Source of the DNA: Phycisphaerales bacterium
GTDB taxonomy: Bacteria; Planctomycetota; Phycisphaerae; UBA1845; Fen-1342
DNA: 64,000 nt
Reading direction: 5' to 3'
Assembly: GCA_016716475.1 (NCBI GenBank)
Contig: JADJWG010000001.1
Coordinates: 1-64,000 of the forward strand
Shown: in pieces, positions 26,610 to 34,560 of the stretch
Position numbering within the stretch: the stretch's first letter is position 1
Layout of the letters: each line of letters opens with the position of its first letter
Made by a program: the position numbers and the translations under genes
The notes under the pieces: generated by a model
What the model saw: the letters and a program-made list of their open reading frames with translations, nothing else
What the model was told of the DNA's origin: nothing
Database searches by the model: none

Positions 26610-27052
26610 CGGCCGGCCTGGCGCGTGCAACCGGCACTTGTCCGATCACTTGATGGTCGAGGGCAGTAGGTAGCTGGAATTTGTAGACAAAAGTGACCGA
26701 TCCGACTGGCACCAGCACGTGGTGCGGACAGGCCACCTCCACGTACCAGCGCCGAAGTGGCTGCGAGCTGTGCTGGCTGAGAGTCGGTTGGCTTGGCCTG
26801 CGTGGGTTGGCAAGGGCTGTTCTTAGGACGCGCACGAATCTTGCAGGGCGCTTAATCGACGTGTCAACAGCGGGAAAACCAGCGCACGAACGGGATCATC
26901 GGACCGGCAAACCGGCAACATTCAGCGCAACGCGGCGGCGCCAGCGTAGCGCTGGTATATCCAACCGGTGGGAATCCGTGCATATCCGTTGGGTATTCCT
27001 GATGAACCCGTCCGGTTTGACGGTTCGCGCGGAGCGGTTGCAGTTTCTGCGA
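26610..27052. other. Gene-free stretch with a partial att-like sequence
   Basis: No credible gene. At 26910-26926 the sequence AACCGGCAACATTCAGC exactly matches part of the tRNA-Gly(TCC) T-arm/variable region that recurs in the 82-base repeats at 27.1 and 36.3 kb, but the flanks differ. It may be a scar of an older insertion at the same tRNA. Confidence 0.45.
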
Positions 27053-27134
27053 ATGGCAACACTTGCGCACCGCTGGGTATCGGTGGGGAAAAGCGGGCGA
27101 CCGGGTTCGAACCGGCAACATTCAGCTTGGAAGG
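27053..27134 (+). repeat. Left attachment repeat (82 bp)
   Basis: Identical, base for base, to 36228-36309. It begins ATGGCAACACTTGCGCACC and ends CAGCTTGGAAGG, holding a copy of the tRNA 3' part up to the anticodon arm plus about 48 bases beyond the tRNA end. Confidence 0.9.
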
Positions 27135-27366
27135 GCGACAGCAAGTAATACAAGCCGTTGATTCACAAGAGCTTACAGCCGGCTCCGCGCCAGTTTATGC
27201 GCCAGTTTGTCGGGCGGACGCCGAACCGGGCGCCGAACAGGGCTCGGGCGGGCAGGTGGACGCCGAGCTTGTGGAAGTGCTCGACGCATGGCCGGGACTG
27301 CCCGAGCCGTTACGGCGCGCGGTGCTCGCGCTCGTGCGAAGCGTGTTGATGGGTGGTGGGGCATGA
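27135..27366 (+). pseudogene. Displaced C-terminal tail of the element integrase
   Basis: An open frame crosses the left repeat in the same phase as the integrase frame crosses the right repeat, then continues for 76 codons: RQQVIQAVDSQELTAG and later VDAELVEVLDAWPGLPEPLR, RAVLALVRSVLMGGGA. The DAWPGLPEPLRRAVLALVRS pattern resembles the last segment of planctomycete-type integrases as I recall them. The stop overlaps the next start as ATGA, supporting a translated past. While integrated it has no start of its own that looks convincing; in the circular form it would be the 3' end of the integrase gene. Confidence 0.55.
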
Positions 27367-28328
27367 GCGAGCGGTGGCGTATTGCAGTGCATGAAGCGGG
27401 GCATGCGGTGGCGGCGTATCGGCTGGGCGCCTGGCCTGGTTTGGTGGCAATCACCGGACCTTCCACCGGCTTAGCAGTATCGGCGATGGACGGGCCGGGC
27501 TGGGCCGTGGCCGTGGTAGCGGCTGCTGGTCCAGCCGCTGAGCGCTTTGCCGCTGAGTATGCCGCGCCGCGGCGGGAACCGCTGCCCGCTGCCCGGACTG
27601 CTGATGTTGCGACCCGGCAGGTGGCGATGGTGAGGGCCGCTTTCCCGCCCGAATCTTTGGTGGACGACGGTGCCACGATCGGCGCGTGGGCAGCGGCGGC
27701 CCGGGACGGGGCGGGCCGGCTGTCGCGGCTGTGTGCTGTGCATGCTGCGGCGCGGCTGCTGGTGATGCTGCATGCTGCTCAGGTGCTCGCGGTTGCCCGT
27801 GCTGTTTTCGCGCGTGGCGTGGTGGCTGGGGCCGAGCTTGAACGACTCTTAACTGTGCCCGTAGCGGGCAGAAAGGATGCTGCAATGGGAATGTTGGAGG
27901 CGCTGAGGCGCCGTGCTGCTGTGCGACGTGGTGGGCTGGGCGAGCTCGCGGACCGGATCATTTCGGGTGAGGACGTGCCGGTTGACCTGGTAGAGCGCGA
28001 GCTTGCACGGCTGGGCGAAACGGTGGATGCGCTCGAGGCGGTGATTGCCGAACGGACGCGGACGGCTGAAGTGGCGAAGTTGGAGGCCGAACTCGCTGAA
28101 TTGACTTCAAAACGAACCTCACTTCGCGCGCAAATTGATGCAGCGGATGCTGAGCTTCAAGCGGCCCGGGTGCGGCACGCAAGTATTGTTGGGCCGCTGC
28201 TCAATGAGGAAGGCGATTGCGATGCACACTGCTCGCGCGTTCGCCACGAGTTAGGCGCCGCCCGCCGGGCGCTCGAGCCGCTCCCGGCCGGCGTGCCGTG
28301 GTACCGGGCCTGGGTGAAAGGTAGTTGA
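27363..28328 (+). CDS. HEAGH-type zinc peptidase-like protein with coiled coil
   Basis: A 321-residue protein. MSERWRIAVHEAGHAVAAYR carries HEAGH at residues 10-14, the zinc motif of the FtsH (M41)-like peptidase fold, followed by an alanine-rich helical domain to about 160. The C-terminal half (ELADRIISGEDVPVDLVERE, KLEAELAELTSKRTSLRAQI) is a long coiled coil. No AAA ATPase is attached. It overlaps the integrase-tail frame by ATGA, so in the circle it would be translated with the integrase. A role in processing an element repressor or toxin would be reasonable but is inference. Confidence 0.55.
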   Translation: MSERWRIAVHEAGHAVAAYRLGAWPGLVAITGPSTGLAVSAMDGPGWAVAVVAAAGPAAERFAAEYAAPRREPLPAARTADVATRQVAMVRAAFPPESLVDDGATIGAWAAAARDGAGRLSRLCAVHAAARLLVMLHAAQVLAVARAVFARGVVAGAELERLLTVPVAGRKDAAMGMLEALRRRAAVRRGGLGELADRIISGEDVPVDLVERELARLGETVDALEAVIAERTRTAEVAKLEAELAELTSKRTSLRAQIDAADAELQAARVRHASIVGPLLNEEGDCDAHCSRVRHELGAARRALEPLPAGVPWYRAWVKGS

Positions 28329-28412
28329 AGGCGACGGGTCCTCCCTAAACAAGTTTTCTTCCTGATACCCGGCGGAACAATCGCAAATATAGACTGACAT
28401 AAGTTGTGACAA

Positions 28413-29162
28413 ATGAAAGACTTACAAGAACTTCTCGCGCGGCTGCTCGGCGAAACTGATGCCATTTGGCTCCCGCTTCGTTCGTGGCGGCGGCCGGTGC
28501 CGGGCAACACCTATGAAGCTAGGGTGGCGTTCCGTCGCTCCGGCGGAATTTCGTGGGCGTCGGGCGGGCGGAGCGAGCGCGCCCGGAAGGCGGCGCAACG
28601 GCTGCTGGAGGAACTCGCGGCCGCGGGCTCAATCATCGTGACGCGGAGCCGACAGGTGCGGACCGATCTGGTGCTGCTCGCACCGGACGCTGAAGCTGAC
28701 ACCCGGCAACTTTGCGGGCTGCCCGGCATGTACTCGGGCTGGCTGTCGGCGAGGGAAGTGGCCCGGCACAGCAAGCGGCCGGGCGAAGCCGCGCTGATGA
28801 CCGACGTGTGGATTGATGAAGTGCAGTTGAGCGGTTCGCCCGACAAACGAGAACGCATGCTGACGGAAGAACTGCTGCTGCCCGCGCTCGCAGCGGGCTA
28901 CGTTGACGCACGGGCTGACGCGCGCGGGCTCGTGTACTACGCGGTGACGCGGGCCGGCTGGGCGTGGCTCAACGCGGGCGCCGCGCCGCCGGACGATGAA
29001 GATGGGCCGTGCGACGAGGATGCACGGCAGACATACCACGCAGCGCTACGGGCTGCCCTGAGCCGACTGTCTACGGCGGCGCCAGCCGTGCCCGGCGAAC
29101 TTGGCTATCTGCCGCTGCCCGCGGGCGGTGGACCGCTGGAAATGTGGTGCGAACCAAGTTAG
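28413..29162 (+). CDS. Hypothetical element protein, 249 aa
   Basis: Starts MKDLQELLARLLGETDAIWL. Residues ~30-130 contain paired arginine-rich helices (SERARKAAQRLLEELAAAGS then IIVTRSRQVRTDLVLLAPD) that resemble a winged-helix core, and ALAAGYVDARADARGLVYYAVTRAGWAWL near 165-195 resembles another wing. I do not recognise the family. It lies in the plus-strand gene train of the element, with no clear Shine-Dalgarno site, and may be a DNA-binding accessory protein. Confidence 0.45.
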   Translation: MKDLQELLARLLGETDAIWLPLRSWRRPVPGNTYEARVAFRRSGGISWASGGRSERARKAAQRLLEELAAAGSIIVTRSRQVRTDLVLLAPDAEADTRQLCGLPGMYSGWLSAREVARHSKRPGEAALMTDVWIDEVQLSGSPDKRERMLTEELLLPALAAGYVDARADARGLVYYAVTRAGWAWLNAGAAPPDDEDGPCDEDARQTYHAALRAALSRLSTAAPAVPGELGYLPLPAGGGPLEMWCEPS

Positions 29163-29257
29163 ATTTCAACGGGCAGCGGCGACGGCCGCGGGCGCCACCC
29201 TCCCGGGCGCCCTGCCCGCTTTCAATCACCAGCGGGAGGCGCGCGGGAGGCGCGGCA

Positions 29258-30073
29258 ATGTACAACCCACTCATAACCTGGAGCCCTGACCAGTCTGCCC
29301 GACTGCTGGAACGGTTTGAGGCCGATGCAGCCGAAATTGACAACGGCGGTCCGGATGCGCTGCCGCTAGCAATTTGTTATTGGCTCGGATTCCCGGAATT
29401 TCGGGAGTATCTTGGGCCGTGGCGCGATGATACGGCGGCACTGTACGCGCTGCTGCACGTACATGAACGAGCCGTGACAGCGCTCATCATCGCGGCCGAA
29501 GAAATTGACCTCGACGGCGGTGCATTTCACGTGGCGGGCCGAGTGGCTGTGCGCGTCTTCGGTGGCGAAGATTGGCGCGACTGGCGCCGTAGCGCACGAT
29601 TCGATACGTGGCCGGACTGCCTGGGCACCGCGCGCGCGAATTTAGACCCTCACGAGCGGGCCGCAATCGACAAAGCCGAGCACACACTCGGCCGGTTGAA
29701 CGCGCGGTTGCAGATTCGAGATATGCGCGCCGCGAGTCTGCGCGACGAACTCCAACTTTCCCATGAGTGCAAGCTCCGCGACGCCTGGAACATGCTTTCA
29801 GACTTTCAGCGCGCTGTAATGCGTGCGGCGCTTGCACGCAAGGCGTTTAATGCGGAATCGCGCCAGACGCGGACCGAGCTCTACCGCGAAGCTTACGGGC
29901 GGAGGCCGAGAGGCCTGACCAGCGCAGAGCGCAACGACTTTGCAGATTTAGCGCTCAGGGGGCTAATGGAATCGCGACGCGGGGGAGGGGGCGGATGCTG
30001 GCTCTCCTACAGTGGTCGCGAGCTGGTGGAGCGCACCGAGGCGCCCTGCCGTGACGTGATGAAAGGTCACTAA
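29258..30073 (+). CDS. Hypothetical element protein, 271 aa
   Basis: Starts MYNPLITWSPDQSARLLERF after GGGAGG. It is mostly helical and acidic in the first half (LLERFEADAAEIDNGGPDAL, YALLHVHERAVTALIIAAEE). The second half has a possible helix-turn-helix around MLSDFQRAVMRAALARKAFN and TSAERNDFADLALRGLMES. The gene is followed by an inverted repeat that may end the first transcription unit. No family recognised. Confidence 0.42.
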   Translation: MYNPLITWSPDQSARLLERFEADAAEIDNGGPDALPLAICYWLGFPEFREYLGPWRDDTAALYALLHVHERAVTALIIAAEEIDLDGGAFHVAGRVAVRVFGGEDWRDWRRSARFDTWPDCLGTARANLDPHERAAIDKAEHTLGRLNARLQIRDMRAASLRDELQLSHECKLRDAWNMLSDFQRAVMRAALARKAFNAESRQTRTELYREAYGRRPRGLTSAERNDFADLALRGLMESRRGGGGGCWLSYSGRELVERTEAPCRDVMKGH

Positions 30074-30104
30074 AAGGTCAGACTATCAATGGCCTTTTAG
30101 TGGC
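30066..30104. promoter_or_regulatory. Inverted repeat between element transcription units
   Basis: GTCACTAAAAGGTC (30066-30079) and GGCCTTTTAGTGGC (30091-30104) pair at 12 of 14 positions across an 11-base loop. There is no T run after it, so it may be an operator or a weak terminator overlapping the end of the preceding gene. Confidence 0.45.
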
Positions 30105-30186
30105 CTATTCTTCTGGCGTTTTCATGCGAAACTTCAGGTGAACGGCGAGCGATTGTGCTCGACCCAAACATCTGGAGATTCGCACG

Positions 30187-30573
30187 ATGAACACCAAGGT
30201 ACCTATCGCTACTTCGCCTGCCCTGCCTGTTGGCGCCGCACGGGTGCCGGAAAGTATTGAGCTCACCCTCAACGCCGGCGGACTCATTTTCAGACGCACG
30301 CTCACTCTGAAAAGTGGAGCGACGTGGGCCGACGTGCGTGCGCTCATTCTCGCGGCCGAAAACTACGACCTCCTTAGCTGGGGCTGCGGCATCGACCTCT
30401 TCAATCCGACGATCATGGGCGGTGCACTCTACTTGTACGATGAGAACCGCCGCGAGTTTGTCATCGCGGAGTACGGGCCACCCGAGCTGGACACCATGGA
30501 GATTGAACCGATTGAACTTGAGGGCGCGACTGCCTTCTACGAAGACGACACCACCGAAGAGCTCGAAGTGTAG
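30187..30573 (+). CDS. Hypothetical acidic element protein, 128 aa
   Basis: MNTKVPIATSPALPVGAARV leads into a beta-rich section (IELTLNAGGLIFRRTLTLKS), a helix (WADVRALILAAENYDLL) and an acidic tail (ELEGATAFYEDDTTEELEV). The acidic nature and small size recall DNA-mimic or antirestriction proteins, but there is no specific family match. A GGAG lies upstream near 30173. It opens the second gene group of the element. Confidence 0.42.
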   Translation: MNTKVPIATSPALPVGAARVPESIELTLNAGGLIFRRTLTLKSGATWADVRALILAAENYDLLSWGCGIDLFNPTIMGGALYLYDENRREFVIAEYGPPELDTMEIEPIELEGATAFYEDDTTEELEV

Positions 30574-30637
30574 CGCTAGCAATCTAACCGGGCGCCGCTC
30601 GCATCAACGTGCGGCGCCCACCTCTGGAGAACAAACA

Positions 30638-30859
30638 ATGATTGATTCAAGTATCAGCGTTCCCAAACCCGCTCCCGTGCCCGCGCTGCTTGACGTGGCC
30701 GGCGTGGCCGCCCTCCTTGGTTGCAGCAAACCGCATGTGCGCCGGCTGGCAGATGCCCGGCGCATGCCGGCGCCGCTCCGTGTGGGCGCGCTCGTGCGCT
30801 GGCGGGCGGGCGACATTCAAGAATGGATTGCGGCCGGCTGCCCGCGGGTGTCCCGGTGA
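30638..30859 (+). CDS. Excisionase-like helix-turn-helix protein
   Basis: A 73-residue protein: LLDVAGVAALLGCSKPHVRR, LADARRMPAPLRVGALVRWRAGDIQEWIAAG. This is the MerR-like HTH_17 fold with the RWxxxDIxxWI wing typical of excisionases and small replication regulators. CTGGAGA lies before the ATG. It overlaps the next gene (GTGA at 30856). In an integrative element it is the natural candidate for directing excision. Confidence 0.72.
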   Translation: MIDSSISVPKPAPVPALLDVAGVAALLGCSKPHVRRLADARRMPAPLRVGALVRWRAGDIQEWIAAGCPRVSR

Positions 30860-31251
30860 GCCGGGCACTGTCGGGGCACCAACGCGGCTTGTTGCTGCTG
30901 CTAGTGCGCGAGGCCAATCGCGGAGGCGACCTGAACATGCAACCCTATTTCGGCTGGGTCCGCTGGCGCGGCCTCATTCGCGGCACGCGAACAAACAGGA
31001 CTGCGGCCAGCCGCTGCCTTCGCCGGCTGGAAGAGCGCGGGCTCATTCTGCGGCACAGCAAAATGGGCGACGGCGAAAAGCTGGGCTACCACTTCAGGAA
31101 AGATAGGGACTGGCCGGGCCCGCGCGAAGCGGGCTTCGCTACAACCCATGTTGAAGTGCTTCCGCTCAGTTTTGAGCTCGCTGAGAAACTGTCAACATCA
31201 ACAATTAAGTTGAAGGTTGACACTTTGTCCGAAGGCGGGCAGCAACCGTGA
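30856..31251 (+). CDS. Winged-helix DNA-binding protein
   Basis: 131 residues from a GTG that overlaps the excisionase-like stop. SGHQRGLLLLLVREANRGGD, RTNRTAASRCLRRLEERGLI and LRHSKMGDGEKLGYHF form a winged helix (MarR/ArsR-like layout: recognition helix TAASRCLRRLEERGL then wing). The C-terminal 45 residues lack similarity. It overlaps the primase-helicase gene by four bases, so it is probably a regulator or origin-binding partner of replication. Confidence 0.55.
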   Translation: MSRALSGHQRGLLLLLVREANRGGDLNMQPYFGWVRWRGLIRGTRTNRTAASRCLRRLEERGLILRHSKMGDGEKLGYHFRKDRDWPGPREAGFATTHVEVLPLSFELAEKLSTSTIKLKVDTLSEGGQQP

Positions 31252-32849
31252 CCCTGCTGGAAACAGCCGTCCGCGACGGTCACGCGCGCGGTTGGAGCTT
31301 CACCCCGTTGCGTGGCAAAGTACCTACCTTGCAAGGTTGGCAATCACGGCCGCGCGAATCGCTGGCCCAAGCTCTTGCTTGGGCTGCGGCCGGCAATGTT
31401 GGGCTCCGGTGCGGCGCTGCGTCAGGCGGGCTCGTGGTTATCGACGCTGACCCGGGCGCGGATGTTTCCGCGCTCGGGCTGCCCCGCACGGTGACGGTGC
31501 TCACCGGCCGGCCGGGTGGCATGCACTTCTACTACAAGAGCGATTCGGCAATCAGAAACTCGGCTGGGAAGTTGGGCGAGTGCATCGACGTGCGCGGCGA
31601 GGGCGGGCAGGTTGTCTTTCCGGGCAGTGTGCATCCCGACACTGGCGTTATCTATCGCTGGGCGCCCGGGCGCGCGCCATGGGAGATTGGCGTTGCTGAT
31701 CTGCCTGAGAACATTGTTGCGAAGTTGCTTAGCGAGCGGACCGGCGCGACCGCGGCCGATCCCATTCCGGCCGGGCGCCGGAATACCGAGCTTACCAGTG
31801 TCGCGGGCCGGCTGCGCCGCGCCGGCCTGGACGGGCCGGCCCTGCGGGCCGCGCTGGACGTTGAAAATGAACGCTGCATTCCACCGCTCAACGCCGGCGA
31901 GCTCGACACCATTGCACAATCTGTTTCTCGGTACCCAGCCGGCGCGCCGGCTCCGGCAGAAGTGACTTCAGTGGCGGTGCACTTCAATGATGCTCTCGAC
32001 CTGCTGCTCAACGCAGCCGAAACCGGGCGGCCGGTGGTGCGGACTCTGGCAACAGGTTGCGAACTGCTCGACGAAGCAGGCGGGCTCGCGTGCGGCGAAT
32101 ATTTGGGCCTGGTGGGCTCCCCGGGCGTCGGCAAAAGCATTATGGCCGACCTGCTCACCCTAGGCGCCTTGCGGGCGGACCCGGACGCAACGGCGCTAAC
32201 AATCGCGCTAGAAACAGCCGTCCCCGTGCGCATGGCGCGCGTGGTGGCCGGTGCAGCCGTGAACTTTGACAACGCCGGGAGGGTGACGCGATGCGTGCCC
32301 CTTGGCGCGCTTCTGCGCGGCGAGTTAACAGACGGCGCCCGCGCTCGGACCCATGACACGGCGCGGCGGCTGCATGACGAAGTTGGCTCCCGCTGGACCT
32401 TCAGGATGAACTTGGCCAGCGGGTCGGCAATCGCCGACGCAGTACGGACAGCACGGCCGACGGTGCTGGTGGTCGATCACGTTGGCCTGCTGGAACTGGG
32501 CGACGCCGACGCAACAACCGGACTTGACGCCGCGCTCGGGCAAATTGTGGCCGCACTCCGGGAAAACGGGACGGCCGCGGTGCTGGTGCACGAGCTAAAC
32601 AAACATTCCCTGACGAACGGGACGAGCATAGCTGCGCCGCGCGGCTCGGCCCGATTCGCGAGCTTGGCGGGTGCGCTGCTGGCCGTGGTCCGCGACGAGG
32701 ACGACGACGGGACCGACCCGCTCATCGTGCTGCGATTGTTGAAGTGTCGGCATGGCCGGCCTGGAGTTGAGCAATCTGCTCGACTGCTCGGCGGACTGGG
32801 TCATATGCAGCTGCTACCCGGTGTGCGGCCGATCGGAAAGAGTGGCTGA
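31248..32849 (+). CDS. Prim-pol / RecA-like helicase replication protein
   Basis: A 533-residue fusion. Residues 1-150 are a bifunctional primase-polymerase domain: GWSFTPLRGKVPTLQGW, NVGLRCGAASGGLVVIDADP with the DxD at 66-68, and GGMHFYYKS. Residues ~175-232 (GRRNTELTSVAGRLRRAGL to QSVSRYP) are the primase C-terminal linker. Residues ~265-525 are a DnaB/RecA-like ATPase: GSPGVGKS Walker A at 290-297, TVLVVDHVG Walker B, VLVHELNKHS sensor. Such proteins prime and unwind plasmid and phage-satellite origins, implying that the element replicates after excision. Its GTG start overlaps the upstream stop. Confidence 0.8.
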   Translation: MTLLETAVRDGHARGWSFTPLRGKVPTLQGWQSRPRESLAQALAWAAAGNVGLRCGAASGGLVVIDADPGADVSALGLPRTVTVLTGRPGGMHFYYKSDSAIRNSAGKLGECIDVRGEGGQVVFPGSVHPDTGVIYRWAPGRAPWEIGVADLPENIVAKLLSERTGATAADPIPAGRRNTELTSVAGRLRRAGLDGPALRAALDVENERCIPPLNAGELDTIAQSVSRYPAGAPAPAEVTSVAVHFNDALDLLLNAAETGRPVVRTLATGCELLDEAGGLACGEYLGLVGSPGVGKSIMADLLTLGALRADPDATALTIALETAVPVRMARVVAGAAVNFDNAGRVTRCVPLGALLRGELTDGARARTHDTARRLHDEVGSRWTFRMNLASGSAIADAVRTARPTVLVVDHVGLLELGDADATTGLDAALGQIVAALRENGTAAVLVHELNKHSLTNGTSIAAPRGSARFASLAGALLAVVRDEDDDGTDPLIVLRLLKCRHGRPGVEQSARLLGGLGHMQLLPGVRPIGKSG

Positions 32850-32851
32850 CC

Positions 32852-33280
32852 TTGCGTGAGACTGCAGCCGAGATTGAGGCGCGCTATCTGGGCATGGCAC
32901 CAGCGGGCAAGGCATCATCGAAGAAGGTGAAGCCGGGCAGGACCGGGCCGAAGCGGCGCAGCCGCAAGGTGAAGTGCTGGACGCTGGCGAAGGTCTGGGC
33001 AACGTGTCCGAGTGCAGTAGCAGTTTGGCTGGCGCTGCGGGAAATTGCGGCTGAAAAGAGCTCACGGGTGCTTACGCCAACACGTGAAATGATTGCCGTG
33101 CGAACCGGAATTGAACGCCGGCCAACGATCTCGCGTGCACTGACCACACTTGAAAACGCCGGCTGGATTGCACGGGCGCACGTTCCGGTCACTGTGGGCA
33201 CCCGCCGGGCCGCTACCCTGCTCCGAATCGTACTTTGCCGTAGAGAACGCTCAACGTTCCTTACGGCCGCGGCGCCGTAG
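32852..33280 (+). CDS. Helix-turn-helix protein downstream of the replicase
   Basis: About 142 residues from a TTG two bases after the replicase stop. KVKCWTLAKVWATCPSAVAV, LTPTREMIAVRTGIERRPTI, SRALTTLENAGWIARAHVPV form a winged helix (MIAVRTGIERRPTISRALTTLE). The last ~15 codons run into the palindrome cluster, so the true end may be accidental. It could bind those palindromes and regulate replication or its own operon; that is inference from position. Confidence 0.5.
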   Translation: MRETAAEIEARYLGMAPAGKASSKKVKPGRTGPKRRSRKVKCWTLAKVWATCPSAVAVWLALREIAAEKSSRVLTPTREMIAVRTGIERRPTISRALTTLENAGWIARAHVPVTVGTRRAATLLRIVLCRRERSTFLTAAAP

Positions 33281-33373
33281 AGAACGCTGAGCGTTCCAAG
33301 GGTAGAGAACGCTGAGCGTTCCAAGACTTCTTCTTAAGAAGAAGGGCGCTCCCGCTCGCCCGAAGGGGAGCGC
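33245..33373. promoter_or_regulatory. Palindrome cluster, candidate origin or operator region
   Basis: Three copies of a 15-base palindrome lie at 33245-33259 (GAACGCTCAACGTTC), 33282-33296 and 33307-33321 (both GAACGCTGAGCGTTC), each preceded by TAGA. A perfect 18-base palindrome CTTCTTCTTAAGAAGAAG follows at 33327-33344, then a hairpin GCGCTCCC...GGGAGCGC at 33346-33373. Repeated sites directly after a primase-helicase gene resemble plasmid iterons; the final hairpin may terminate the replication operon. Confidence 0.6.
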
Positions 33374-33433
33374 GCATGAGCTGGCCGAATTGAAGAACCT
33401 CTCGCGCGGGCGCGCGGGAGAAGAAAACGGAAC

Positions 33434-33466
33434 TTGACGAGTGCATATCATCATGTACACTACATG
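33434..33466 (+). promoter_or_regulatory. Promoter and overlapping operator of the TA pair
   Basis: TTGACG (33434-33439) and TACACT (33456-33461) are separated by 16 bases, a good sigma-70-like promoter. A perfect inverted repeat CATGTA-CAC-TACATG (33452-33466) sits on the -10 element, as an autorepressor site would. Transcription would start at about the ATG at 33468. Confidence 0.62.
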
Positions 33467-33467
33467 C

Positions 33468-33767
33468 ATGGACCGCAATGCGAGCCGGGCACTGCTGACG
33501 ATTCGGGCGGGCGTGGGCGCCGGCCGCTTCCTGGTGCTGACGCACTTCCGCGAGCGGCTCGCGGAACGCGGCCTGGTCTGGCCGGACGTGCTCGCGGTGC
33601 TGGACGAACCGGCCGACGTGCACGACGGCGGCGCGGACGACTTCGGGCGGGCGAAGTGGCTCGTATCGGGGACCGCGGCTGACGGGCTCCCGCTCGAATT
33701 CGTGTGCGTGCTCGATACGGACCCGCGCGGCAAGGTGACGGTATTCGTGACGATCTACACAAGGTGA
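33468..33767 (+). CDS. DUF4258-like toxin
   Basis: A 99-residue protein from the ATG at 33468. Its core, VLTHFRERLAERGLVWPDVL then AVLDEPADVHDGGADDFGRA, LEFVCVLDTDPRGKVTVFVT, matches DUF4258, a RelE-like small toxin family (basic helix, then beta sheet). An XRE-domain gene follows five bases after the stop, the usual toxin-before-antitoxin order of HigBA-like pairs. The promoter just upstream suggests a nearly leaderless transcript. Earlier in-frame starts at 33441 and 33453 lie inside the promoter and are less likely. Confidence 0.66.
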   Translation: MDRNASRALLTIRAGVGAGRFLVLTHFRERLAERGLVWPDVLAVLDEPADVHDGGADDFGRAKWLVSGTAADGLPLEFVCVLDTDPRGKVTVFVTIYTR

Positions 33768-33771
33768 CGGC

Positions 33772-34176
33772 ATGGCGAAGCATCGAAACAATGGAGCTCC
33801 CGCGGACGGGCCGGATTTCCCGTTCGTGCTCAAGTTGCCGGACGGGCGGACGGTGGCGGTGGAACTGCCCGGGGCCTGGGTGCAGCGCGACCGCGACGGC
33901 TCGCCGGCACTGACGCCGGAAGCGGTGGCCTACCTGGACCGCGTGCAAGTGGCGTTTCAATCCGTGCACGCTCGGCCGATGACACCGGCCTATCTGCTCA
34001 CGCTGCGCCGCACGTTCGGGCTGACGCAAAAGGAATTCGGCGAATTCGTGGGCGTGGACAAACTGACGGTGAGCCGGTGGGAGCGTGGCCAAGTGAAGCC
34101 GGGCCGGGCCGCGCTGGTGGCGCTGGAGAAAGCTCGCAAGACGGCATTGCGTCGCGGCGTGGCCGTGGGCGCGTGA
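33772..34176 (+). CDS. XRE-family antitoxin
   Basis: 134 residues. The C-terminal part has PAYLLTLRRTFGLTQKEFGEFV and GVDKLTVSRWERGQVKPGRAALVAL, the helix-turn-helix of MqsA/HigA-type antitoxins. The N-terminal ~60 residues (FPFVLKLPDGRTVAVELPGA) form a small beta domain that probably binds the toxin. It follows the DUF4258-like gene directly and would bind the CATGTA-CAC-TACATG operator. Intact. Confidence 0.68.
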   Translation: MAKHRNNGAPADGPDFPFVLKLPDGRTVAVELPGAWVQRDRDGSPALTPEAVAYLDRVQVAFQSVHARPMTPAYLLTLRRTFGLTQKEFGEFVGVDKLTVSRWERGQVKPGRAALVALEKARKTALRRGVAVGA

Positions 34177-34185
34177 GGGTGAATC

Positions 34186-34557
34186 ATGGCGAGGAAGCGC
34201 AAAATGACAGAATTCGACGAGGCGGCTCGTAGAGGACTCTGGATTCTCGTGGAGCGCGGTGCACCACTGCACTGCGAGGTTAAGGACCTAGACGGCATTG
34301 TGCGAAGAGTAGTACCACTCACCAAGACCCACACGGACGCGATGAGGCTTATCGCTTACTTCCAACCGAGTCCCAACCCTCCTGTACGTCCGAGGAAGGT
34401 TGGAGTTTTGCAGGGAGAGACCCTCGACTCGTTGCTTGCTCTTGCTGAGAGGGCGGATTGCCAATTTGCAGCAGTCGTTGACATGTGGAAGGCGGACGGA
34501 TCGCCGAGTTTTGGGCCTTCGCGGATCATTGGCGAGTGGATGGAAGAGGAGGAGTAA
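34186..34557 (+). CDS. Hypothetical element protein, 123 aa
   Basis: MARKRKMTEFDEAARRGLWI is followed by LVERGAPLHCEVKDLDGIVR and a helical C-terminus (LDSLLALAERADCQFAAVVD). GAGG is not obvious upstream; it starts ten bases after the antitoxin stop and ends four bases before the integrase, so it is probably co-transcribed. Codon use here is less GC-biased than in its neighbours. No family recognised. Confidence 0.45.
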   Translation: MARKRKMTEFDEAARRGLWILVERGAPLHCEVKDLDGIVRRVVPLTKTHTDAMRLIAYFQPSPNPPVRPRKVGVLQGETLDSLLALAERADCQFAAVVDMWKADGSPSFGPSRIIGEWMEEEE

Positions 34558-34560
34558 GTC

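Noticed and set aside
33245..33373. Short CRISPR or REP-type array at the triple palindromes
   Set aside because: Units are short symmetric sites with gaps of 10-22 bases and lie inside a mobile element next to a replicase, which fits operator or iteron sites better.
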